Positions 23,161 through 33,639 of a stretch of 64,000 bases of DNA are shown here, piece after piece (positions within the stretch are counted from its first letter, which is position 1; every line of letters begins with the position of its first letter). Position numbers and translations under genes: made by a program. Source of the DNA: Sarcocystis neurona (taxonomy: Eukaryota > Apicomplexa > Conoidasida > Eucoccidiorida > Sarcocystidae). The DNA is taken from assembly GCA_000727475.1 (NCBI GenBank), contig KL647306.1, positions 337,748 through 401,747 of the forward strand, given 5' to 3'. The notes below the pieces were generated by a model. It made no database searches and had not been told where the DNA came from. It saw nothing but the letters and a program-made list of their open reading frames with translations.

Positions 23161-23285
23161 TATAGGTAGCTGTGCTTGTGGCGGCTCTCCACATAAGCGT
23201 ATATACATACACATATACATACGTGTACATATGTATATATAGGTAGCTGTGCTTGTGCTGTCTGTCCACGTAAGCGTGAATATAT
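23161..23285 (+). repeat. Two diverged direct copies of a 45 bp sequence
   Basis: Copies start at 23161 and 23238 (77 bp apart). Both open with tataggtagctgtgcttgtg, followed by a diverged middle, then ccac(a/g)taagcgt and TATA-type sequence. A local segmental duplication inside a TA-rich area. Confidence 0.85.
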
Positions 23286-24869
23286 ATGTAGTCGTCTCAT
23301 ATTTGCCTACCCGTAATTCTGTGTGAAGATGCATTCACCCGGTTTCGAGTTTTCTCTGCTCACCCGGAAGGAGACCGTCTCGTTGGAACTGTTTCCGTCT
23401 TAGTTCATCTCATGCTGTGTCTATCAAAATATGTACGTATGCGTCCGTATCGATCTCCGTAGATAATTTGCCCTGTGTACATTCCTGTGTATTCGTATGT
23501 ATGGATACGTGGATACTCGCACATATATGTCTGTTTGTGCCCGTAGAATTCTCCACGGCTACACAAAATCTGCGTTCAACGTGTGTTCTTACAGGACCCG
23601 CGGACGAGGCAGAGCTACGGGTCGATGCGTACATCTATCTGTGCCTGTATACATGCCTTCTACGTCTCTCTAAATACGTATTTAGATGTTTGGCCAAACG
23701 TGTGTTTCTCTTAATTCTCCTTCATTTCTACGTCAGAAGTGTCCGCCCCGTCCTCCATGTGCGTCCCTCCAGTTCAAGTAGTGTCTGCTCTTCTGAAAGT
23801 GTAGAGTTCTTCTCTTAGTTTAAGCGAGAGGTCACTTCTCGCTACGGACATTGGTCGACGGATATAGGTGTGTGTGTCTGTGTCTGTGTCTGTCCGTTTG
23901 TGCGTACCTATTCATACACGGACGTGTAACCGCGTCTATAACTGGTAAGAACCTGTCCACAGTATACACGCCGCTGCAGCCTGTCCACGTCTACAGCCCT
24001 TTCTACACACGTGTGTATGCCTGCCGATGCGTACACATATATATATGAGCGTCTGTACGTGTAAGCCTCTCTGACCCACTGCGCCTTCAGCTGTATCCAC
24101 GTGTCTGTGTAATAAGGTGCAGATAATTTGCCTACCTCGAGTTCCGCAGATCTCATTTCTTTTTACAAATTCATGCAGCATACGTACGTATTCGTGTATT
24201 CGTGTAGACTTAGGTAAGTAACTGTGTCTTTGGCAGAGTCCAGCTGTCTATCTTTTGAATGCCTTCAAGTAGAAAAGTACACATGTAGGCGTGCACGAGT
24301 CTTCCCACTTATGCAGTTGGATGGCGCACACGGCTGAAAATGAATGTATCTGTTGGTGGTTGTCACATATGTTCCGTATATATTGCAAAGGCATTTGCAC
24401 TACATATGCGCACGCCCGTACTGACATGTACTTCTGCAGGCGTCCCGGTTCAAGAGAGTGTATGCGTGTACGTACATGTCTTTTCACATGTTTCATTGCT
24501 GCCGCATACACACGCGCATATGTAGAGATGCGCAGATTTAACAACCTGTCATGTGTGCCAGTTCCGTCTGTGCGGGCCTCGGTCAGCCCACACGTACAAG
24601 TTATTCGTTTGCTCTCTACAAGCCACACAAGAGCACAAGCGGACGCGTGTCCGTAGGCTGCGCGTACACGTGTCGATTTCTCACTTTGCGGACAAAAAAT
24701 CCTAACCTCACGGGTATGGCTAGCGAGGCTGCAATCAGTTCTTTCGCATGTGCTCTCGCTGCTTGCGGCAGGGGCCGATTTTCAACAGTCCGCTCATTTA
24801 CTTGTCAGTCTATCGATCTATACGTATACCTGGTGCGCCAGACAAGTATCTTAAATGTGAAAGTGCCGC

Positions 24870-27800
24870 GTTTTAAAGGCAGCCGCTATTTAAATGCAAC
24901 CTTCGACTGTGCACGGTAGAAAGGCACTCTGAGAAGTGCTCCCATGTTACGAAGTTTTGAGTACACGTGTGTAGATGTTTGTCACTCCACGAAAGGGTAA
25001 CAGTGTCCGTGATCGTGTGCTGCAGGCGTGCAGTAGCCACGTTTGCTGACATACAACCTTCCAGGGAGCGAGCTTTCTTTCTGCTGGGTGATACGCGCGT
25101 CTCCGTTCTGCTGCAGATAAATTGTTGGTACACGTAGCGACTTCTTTCAGATGCTGCGTGCAGCCGAAGTCAAAGAAGAATCCTCTGGAAGAATCCCGGA
25201 TATTCAAGATCATCGTTCTTATATTCACCGTCTTCCAACTCTATGCAGTGCATTTCCTTCTCGTAAAAAGTCCACTAAAAGCCCTCCCTCACTACGACGG
25301 GCATGGCACTACATGCATGAATAAAGACCTGGGGGTGACAGTGTGAAGTAGACGCATGAGCTAACGTAGTGTGTCACTCGCTCCACCTGTGAAAGCATGC
25401 ATCAAAGATGTATGTAGGGCGCCTAAAAGGGTTGCCCCAGTCGATACACGTGTAAGTATCCACATGTGTGTATCCAGGTAGCTGTGTAGGTCGCAGACCC
25501 CAAAAGAGAAGAGCTGGGGGTCCTCTGGTATGTCAGAACAAAGGGCATGCATGTTTTCCGTATTTAGCGGCAAGGCTGTGTCGCATTTGCTCAACACATG
25601 TTAAGAGAACCACGAAAGTATACGCGTACAGCCACACGCATCGATAGACAGGCAAGCACGAGTGAGTCGACGCGTTAAACAGTGAGAGACAGCTTGAAGT
25701 TTCGTGGAGAAGACGCTGTCTACTGGAGGTCCACTTAAAAAGCTCCTCCACTCATGTGAATGTGCGCGCGTGTATAGACATCTATATATATAAATGCATA
25801 TGTGCGATTATGGGGATACGAAAGTGTGCGTTTGATAGGCGGAGAAACGGGTGTACATGTAAAAACCTCTGCGTGAATACACACGGTTCGGTGCAACTTC
25901 CGGTAGGTGTCTGTACATGTGTGCATCATTGTATCTCGAGAGAGAGAGAGAGCAAGGGTAGCTTATACAGTAATATATGGCCGAATGGGTGCGTACCTAC
26001 GTATTATCATAGAGAGTTGATACTTTCCTGTGGCATTATTGCACCCGCGTTGAAAGGGAAGAAATGAAGCCCTGCGTGTGACTCCGGTTCAACGGCTGTC
26101 GTGTCAATACGCCTAATGAAATGCTTCCTCACCGTGCGAGACGTGTACCAGTATATGTGCATATATGTTCATTTATATATATATATATACATTTGATGTG
26201 ATCCTCTCCTTTTCGCAGTAGCTACGAGCATTTGAGGCAGAAGTCGAGTTTTGCCTCCTCCTTCCTCGTGAGCCTAAACTGAATCGCGTTTCACACTAGT
26301 GTTCTACATTCCCTTCCTGTGATGCACGGGAAGGAATATGCACATACAAGGTTATCTACGAGGTTCAGTTTACCTCAAACTCTCTTGTATAAGCTGGATG
26401 CGAATCGCTAGGAACTGATGCTTCCCCTGTTACGTACGAGCGACCATGCATATGTCGCAGTACGTGAAAGATTTGCGGCGTTGGTTTGCTCTCTGGTTTT
26501 CAGGCACGCGCGCTACAGTGGAGGAGTCCGTTTTTCTCTTGCTCGTTTTATGGTCACAAAGCAGCCGTACGTGTCACCGAAATTCCGCCGGCCTCCGCAT
26601 TTTACGAAGTGGGGCAACCCGCAGTACTTGCATTCGAGTAAATTCGTTTGTAGCCCACAACAGCAAAAAGCAGAACGCGTCACCGCGGAGACAAAGAAAC
26701 CCTCATGTCCGCCGTCCACGAATGCTGACACGAACGTTGAGAAAAAATACTCTCCCAAATACTGTGACATGCTCTTCTTGCATCAACAAGATAGACTCGT
26801 GCGTGTCACGCCACACGCGAACTTCTACTTTAAATGAGCTACGGTTGCGAAGACCAGAAGATAGAAACGCGACATCGTCCGTGCAGCAGAAGGAGCAGAT
26901 GCGCCACACTGTAGAAAAAGCAATGCTTCTTAAGGAAAAACAGCTCAGGGGGCATATGTGAACCAACTAGTGTACTGAAGACCAACAGGAAAGGTGCGTA
27001 CAAGTGTTAATTAGTTGTATATATGTGTGTGTGTGTGTCTGTATTCATATTCACGTGCAACTATATGCGTGCAATTGTTAAATAGGAAACAGTATTTGGG
27101 TGAGACTTTAGGGGGCGTGCGATATGATTTTGCTGCATAACCCCATGTGTACTGCGCACTACAGTGCGATGATATTTAAAAAGATTTCTTGACTACAACT
27201 TTATAGACATCAGTGGTGGCGCAGCTGTCAAGTGGTCGTACTGCAGTTGGATTCATGCGAACGCCTAAGACTCCACACTCGTGCCGTGACCTTTTCAGCT
27301 AGACGACAACGCCGTTAGTAAAGGCAGAACGAACTTCCACCCCGCACTTCAAGAGGCAACGTAACCATGCTCGTAATGTCGCAGAACCAAAAAACGTGTG
27401 TCGAAGCAAGTACTGCAGTAAACTCCACAGCACTGACAGCTGACACCAGTGAAGGACAAGGACATACATGATGAGTCACATCCAAGGTAGTCCTTGCACA
27501 GCGACCGCAAAAAGCCTGTTGTCGTCGCATTACGTGTAACCAGGAAAAAAGCATATTTTTCTTCCCGGTACTCGAAAAATCGCTTTTTTCTCGCGCCACG
27601 GTTCAGGAACTCTAGCTTGTTGGTGTGTGACGCGATGTCCGTAGAAACACTTCTCGTTTCATTGAAGCTATTAGTCACTAGGTCCCTCGTTTTTATTACT
27701 TTCCTATTGTAGAAAGAAAGCATTCGTACAACATAGGTTATGCCTAGTTTACAAATGTGCACGTGCCTTCGCTTGCGTCAGCAACTTTGTCGCACCGTGC

Positions 27801-28800
27801 TTTGCTGTCAAGCGCGTATGCCTCTCGATAAAAAGGCACTTTAGTCTTGTTGAGGTGTGGACGTCCGGTGGACGGATGGAACCACGAGGTAGACGTCAGT
27901 GCACGGTGCTTCGCATCTAGGTCGGCACTGTAACGTAGGTGGCCGAGTACAACGGTATGGCTCATGCAGCCATAGCGTTCGACTCGTGAAGTGAGTACCA
28001 GAGCACGCGTACAATACTTTCACAGCCACGTTATACTTCGAGGATGAGTCACACAGCGTGTCGGCTTTCTTGGCCTGGTGGGTCCTTATCTGAGCGTTAA
28101 CACATTAAAAGTTGCCGCAGTTTATAAAAAAAGTGGACAAATGGGGCGTGTGAAACTGGCTACTTGTTATTTACCCATGCCAACGTGCATGGGTATACAA
28201 ACACAGGTGCATAGTTACTTCTGAGACGCGGCACATGACGCACGTGGAAAAAGGTCAAGGGTTTCTGGACGTCACGCACCGGAAACAAAGATGGAGGGTT
28301 TCACACATTCTGGTATATGACCATAAGAGTACGTGCGCAACCGCAAGCTGTGGCTGGATGCGATGTCAAATATGGGGATGTGGGGAGGAAAACACTTCTT
28401 GAAATTCTGGTACATGTGTTTCCAGCTTATGTGACAGGACAATTCAGATCTACAAAATACCATACTGGTAAATAGTATTGGTGGTGCAAGTCGGAAAAGA
28501 GTAGATGCACCCGTTTCCTTCCAGTGTCTGCACTCGTCATTCCAGTGAAGCGGATTCTCACCCAGGCCTCTAGTTTTGAGGGAAGCTCACCTGCCTGGAA
28601 TCAGTGAGTACATCAAGGAGGCTTGAATTTTGGTTATACTTCGCGTGGTGGAGAAACGAAGTGACGCCATGGTTCCCACTGGCGGCTACCCCCTGGGAAA
28701 CCAGAATATTTTTTTATTGAATACAAGCAGAGCAAAACTGGTGTACTGTGTTGAATAACGAATACGCTTTTTGATGGCTGGCGTTGTTCCGAACATCACT
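24870..28800. other. Mostly unique sequence, no assignable gene
   Basis: Simple repeats are limited to about 25740-25960, 26140-26190 and 27010-27060. The best plus frames are 26418-26837 and 26446-26961, overlapping in two registers. The first contains a possible start at 26550 followed by a basic, Pro/Lys/Tyr-rich translation; the second ends in a Glu/Lys/Gln-rich helix-like tail. On the minus strand 27349-27762 is open for 137 codons, Cys-rich at its end. From 27770 to 28800 I see no frame worth reporting. Confidence 0.35.
26550..26837 (+). CDS. Possible small unidentified protein or exon
   Basis: A 95-codon frame from an ATG at 26550, reading MVTKQPYVSPKFRRPPHFTK at its start. Composition is mixed and not repeat-driven, unlike most frames in the window. 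A second frame in another register (to 26961) has a Lys/Glu/Gln-rich end and might follow after a splice or belong to another exon. No homologue is recognised. Equally it may be chance; there is no supporting domain, and the overlap of two open registers weakens the case. Confidence 0.2.
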   Translation: MVTKQPYVSPKFRRPPHFTKWGNPQYLHSSKFVCSPQQQKAERVTAETKKPSCPPSTNADTNVEKKYSPKYCDMLFLHQQDRLVRVTPHANFYFK

Positions 28801-29530
28801 TAGGGGTCCTGCACAAGTGTGCTCCTGTGTTCTTACAAATCGTTTGCAGTCGCTTCATACGAGAAAGTGCCTATATATATACACGTGCACTTCAGATACT
28901 GACACGTCGTAGGAAGGACAACATATATACAAGAAGCACGTGTAGGTCCAGCGTATATAGCTACATCGTATATGCATACATCATGTATACACTCGCGGAC
29001 ATCTTCATAGATAGATTCGTGCCTATACGGATGCATAAAGACGTGTAGACCGACATACGTTAGCATAGATGTACAAGTGTCCGCACTTGTACATCATTAA
29101 ATGCATATATATGCATGCGCACTTGCAGCTCTGATGAGTACCCAAGCGTCCGCCTATGAATCAGAGCGCCGCTTTTTGAAGAGCAGAGTCTGGCGCACGA
29201 AGCATGTACGCAGGTACACAAATATGTACATTCGCAGTCCCCAATCGAAATGCCGCAAGCAGTGTATAAACATCCACGTACGCCAGCCCATGCCCATACG
29301 TATCTATAATAGGCGTTCACAGCTACTGGCACATGTAAGAGTTCATATACGGATTGGATGTGGATGTACACGTGTATCTAAGTATACGTACGCATATATT
29401 TTGGTATAGGTAGCGACCTACGTACATTTTCGGAGTCAGCTGACAGCAGAGACGGGCAGAAGTGTGCCGCAGCATGACTGCGGCTGTACGTACATATACA
29501 TACATACTTATACTCATACGTATACACGCG
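28800..29530. repeat. TA/TG/ACGTATA simple-repeat segment
   Basis: Repeated tatacgt, acatac and similar words, with frames on both strands rich in Tyr, Ile, Val and Cys that reflect the repeat. Nothing coding is called. Confidence 0.7.
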
Positions 29531-31498
29531 TCGGTGAAATAATACGCCTGCAGTGTTGATGGACTGGACTGAGAGTTCTTTCGCCTATACTCCTTCCCGT
29601 TTCGCTGCGAAAGTAAACATCCAGGAGAACTCTACGTCCCCGTGTAATGGTGAATTTCGAAGGCATGCCGGCTGCAATACCGTACGGTCCGCTCCACCAT
29701 GTGAGACACATATGCGTTGTCGACGCATGCAGCCGTGCTATCACCAGGCGGCCACCACCGCCATCCAGCAGTGGGTAACGGCAGCACTCTGAACATGCCA
29801 ATACCTACGTCTGCCGCTGTTGCGGGTAGTGCCGGTCCGGCTGGTCGGGTTCGTTCTCCTGCATCTTCCTGTTGAAAAGAGACTCCCCGTATACATATAT
29901 GCAATTTTGGAATTCCCCTTCTGGAAGCTACTGTAGCCTCGGCTGTATTAAAAGGTACGTGCGACGATCTTTCCGGAAATGATTCCGCAGCTGAGCGTTC
30001 GACGTCTCCCCTGTATTAAATGAACCCCACAAGCCGTTGACGGGCATAGCGCTGTCCTCCTTACGGCGAATTAGACGAAAAAGCGGGATTCTGTGTCCGC
30101 CGTGGCTCTTGGTGAAACCGAGTCGCACTTCATCTCTGTTTTGTTCCCTGCATAATGACCATTTGTACGCGGCTGCGCTTTTACTGAAATCCGGTAAACC
30201 GCTTCTCGTGGGGTGGCCGGTCCCCGTTGCTGCAGTATCCATCGTTCATTTAAAGATAGTCGTTGTTGTGGCGGCTGGCAAGTGCAAAGGGAAATTGGCA
30301 ACAGGTGCTGTAGCTGCGGCGACAAATACTGTTCCCGGCTCACCTGTATTTTCGGGCGTGTTACTGTGTATCACTGAACAGATGACGCAGGTAAGCCTGC
30401 GTATGTGCTTTTATGGGTGATCGTGCATGCGTTCTAGCTTCTACCGTTCTTTGCAGCGCACTCAACAGTTATATACGCTGGCAGCATAATTTCCTGCAGA
30501 CATCAGGGGTCTACCGTCGATAGACGACCATCAGGTCTTGTGTAACTCGTTACAGCCGGGTCTTCCCTCAGGTGCTCTTGAAGTGCTGCTGTAAAAGTTA
30601 TCCCGTGCCGTGGTAGTGTGTCAGTGTCCTGTCCAGAATACCCTCAACAGAAGTCGATAGGTTGTGGTGGTGACACAGAGCAGGGCGTCGCCGTACCGCT
30701 TGTCCTCGCTGTTGATGTCTCTGTATACATAGGTCTCTAAATATATATATATATATATATCTGGATGTGCGTACGTGTACATTTGTGCATTCTTGTATGT
30801 ATGTATGTATGTACACGTACGTACGTGTGTGTGGACGGCAGCTTCAGTCACGGTGCGCTCGTAGCACAACACCGAGCAGCCACCTGACCATTGAAATGGT
30901 GACCCGTCCCCGTTATATTGATGTAGTGAGGCTGTGTCCTGGTAGCAACCCCGCTGTGCCGGTTCCACAGTAGTGGCCATGCTAGAGGATTGCAGGTGAC
31001 ACGTGTTGCTCAGAATAGTGCTGTGTGTTCGGCTCGTGTGATTTGAGGTCGGTATCGCTTGTTATGGATGACACGTGTGATGACTCCGCCCGTTTGTGTC
31101 CGCGTACCAAACTGCACCAGTGTGTGAGTTTGTTTTCCCGTGTCTTCCTCACCGCAGCACGACTTTTTTCGAGTCCACACCGTGAGCAGGAACAGTCCCA
31201 AAATGCGGGGATGTCTTTTGTAACCAACTCCTGTTTCTGTTTGACTCGCCCTGTGGACAGTTCCCAGTAGAAATACGCTCGCGAATACAAATGTGGGATG
31301 CGTAGTTTTCGTTCAGCGTACGCAGATTCTTCCAGTACAGCACGCACACCGGCTCTGCGCATGGTGGTCGCATGTGTGGACATCAAAGAGCGGTCAAGTT
31401 CGCCAGTAAAAGTTTTGCGTCCTCAGCGACCCTGTGTGAGAGTGGAGCGGTTGTTGGCAGAAAATTTTGTCGGTTGTGCGCTCTTTATAGGAAAAGGC
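29530..31498. other. Unique segment upstream of eS7, no assignable gene
   Basis: Balanced composition apart from a TA/GTAC repeat at 30735-30830. A plus frame at 30037-30420 is open for 127 codons with a good donor (cag then gtaagc) near 30390, and a minus frame at 29928-30242 is open across the same DNA with a mixed, Arg-rich translation. One may be an exon, but both cannot be. The stretch just before 31499 would contain the eS7 promoter and 5' UTR; no specific element is identifiable. Confidence 0.35.
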
Positions 31499-33639
31499 AT
31501 GGCGACACTAAAGAAGATCGTGAAGCCGGCGGGCGTCGCTCCGACGGAGGTGGAAACCGAAGTTGCAAAATGTCTCTTTGACATCGAGGTGAGCGTTCAC
31601 CGCCAAACCTGTGCAGGTGGCCGACCACGCATCATCGAATTACAGTGTGTCCGTTGCGTCTTCCGCTATTAGTTACGATGATAGGCGCGTGGCAACCAGC
31701 CCTCGTGCGGTGGAGTTCGCGGGACCGGCCGGTTCTGGATGCCTCTCTGTCCGTGTCGTGTTAGAGAAATGCGTCGCTGGAGGCGTGGGCGCAGATGAGG
31801 AGAATTTCTAGAGATTACGTAAATGTGTTCACGGAAGCATCGTGACCCGCGACCCGTGCGTTGTTGGTTGTTCTCTTAGAGTAGCTTGCTTGTGCAGCGC
31901 CCACACGCTCTCCCATCTCTATCCCGTTTTGGTGGGGTGCTGAAGCAGTCCGGTGGCGGTGCGTGTCCTCCGTAGTCTGTTTGATTTCGAGAATGTACAC
32001 ACACCCTGTCTTTTGATTTTCGTCACGCTCGTGCAAACTGACTTCTCTCCTGTTGCCGCTGCAGACAAGCAGCCAGTCAGATTTGAAGGGGGAGGTGCGC
32101 ACTCTGGTAATTAGCTCCGTGAAGGAAGTGGAAGTGGTACAGAGCCGCAAGAAGGCACTAGTAATATTTGTTCCCTACGCCATCTACCAGAAGACAGTAA
32201 AGAAGATTCAGGGTCGCCTGGTGCAAGAACTCGAAAAAAAATTGAAGAAGCACGTCGTGCTGATCGCCCAGCGCTCAATGCTGCCTCTTGACTTCAAGAG
32301 AAAGGGTCTGAAGATCCGCCCGCGCAGCCGCACCCTCACGGCCGTTCAAGAAAGCATGCTTGAAGACATGGTCGGACCAACGGAAATCGTTGGCAAGAGG
32401 TGAGAAACGACACCGGAAAGATGTCGATATTCATATCACGTCTTGCCTCCTAAATTGAGCTTCGTCGTACGGACGCGTCACTCTGCGAATCTTAACGCCC
32501 CTGTGCGTGAGTGGATGCAAAACGATGAAGCGGCCTCATGTGTTTTTGGGGAGGCGGTATATACACTATACACCAGTGGATCCACGCGTCGAATGCGCAG
32601 AGGAAATAAATAAAGAGAGGTAGACAGCAATATCACACCTGAACCAGCGGAGCGAGTTGCAGAGCTGCAGGTATGTGCCGCAGCACTCTGACTCCTAAGT
32701 AGTGTGTCGAGAGATATGCAGAGGATTCGCATCTAGTCTAGCCATGCGTGGGGTCTGTACCACGTTACAGTGAACTGAACGGTGAGTGTGTACATGAGGT
32801 GAACGCATGCTGCGTATTCATAAGAAGCACTCTACAACCTGGTCGAGTCGGTGTGACTGTTGCCAAAGACGCTGCGGACCTCGTTGGAGACTCTACGGTG
32901 CGCAGTGAGCTGTGCAAGTCGCCGAGCGTTGTGGTTATTCACCGGGCAGCTATGGTGGTATGCCGCAGTGGGGGAAGCTCCCGGTGCTGGGAAACTTCTG
33001 TGTACACACAGTTGTGTAATTAGCATCGCACCACTGAAGGCAAGTGGGTTTCTGGCTAGTGCGTCTATGAATATAGGTAGTTTTTAGAGAAATTGTCAGG
33101 TCGTACCGGGGGACGCATGATCGATTTGTGTGCATCGGGTGTAGGGGAAGTGCGTATGTCTTGCGGCACAGACGAAGAGGTTGCAGCCGATGCGTATAGT
33201 GTTGTGGAAATTATGTCGACGTGCAGCTCAAGGCACGTAAACAGGTCCAGTGGCGTGTAGAGCCCTCCGCTGTATGCAGTTGTGTCACCGGATGTCAACC
33301 TCCACGGTTGAGAGTGGCCTTACCGTAAAGGCCTCAGTTGGTAACAGCGCACGGTGGCCTGGCATAGACGGTCTATTTCTACGTGTAGGGATAGAAAGGT
33401 TCAACTGTATCTGGTTTGCTGTCGTGATTGGGCGAAGTTTATGGGAGGTGGTTGTGGTGTGGTTTCGGTGTAGGCTGCGGGTGTGCGTCGACAACACGAA
33501 GTTGCTGAAGGTGTTGCTTGATCCTCGTGACAAACAGAAGGACAATTTGGAAGACAAACTGGAGACATTTGCTGCAGTCTACAAGAAACTGACAAACAAA
33601 GACGCAGTCTTTACATTCCCGCAGAACGGAATTTATTAA
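31499..33639 (+). CDS. RPS7: 40S ribosomal protein S7 (eS7), three exons
   Basis: Exons 31499-31588, 32065-32399 and 33474-33639 join to 196 residues, matching the usual 190-196 of eS7. The protein belongs to the cytosolic small ribosomal subunit. Recognisable blocks: KIVKPAG near the N-terminus, [20 protein letters not shown] then FVPY, a [20 protein letters not shown] block, IAQRSMLP, the very conserved [25 protein letters not shown], and a C-terminus with [20 protein letters not shown]. Intron 1 (gtgagc...ctgcag, 476 bp, phase 0) follows the 30th codon. Intron 2 (gtgaga...gtgtag, 1074 bp, phase 2) splits the Arg codon of GKR. An annotation stopping at the TGA at 32401 would miss exon 3 and cut the protein to about 142 residues. 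The start is the ATG giving [10 protein letters not shown], the expected position for the family. No low-complexity insert is present, unlike the carrier gene. Confidence 0.97.

Larger units (their letters stand above)
20300..24870. other. Mixed unique and simple-repeat sequence, no assignable gene
   Basis: Unique patches (20300-21130, 21300-21900, 22370-23040, 23300-23830, 24560-24870) alternate with TA/TG repeats (21240-21270, 21990-22240, 23160-23260, 24000-24060). Fragments that look protein-like are: a frame ending at the TAG at 20531-20533 with a Gln-rich stretch and a C-terminus ending DAKIRQ; a hydrophobic frame at 21274-21627 with one possible membrane segment; and a short frame ending VEKAAEKTVE just before 21630, directly after a good acceptor (ttgcag). 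They could be exons, but no family is recognised. Confidence 0.35.

Noticed and set aside
27100..27115. A single TTTAGGG word, as in coccidian telomeric repeats
   Set aside because: Only isolated copies occur in the window; there is no tandem array, so no interstitial telomere block is claimed.
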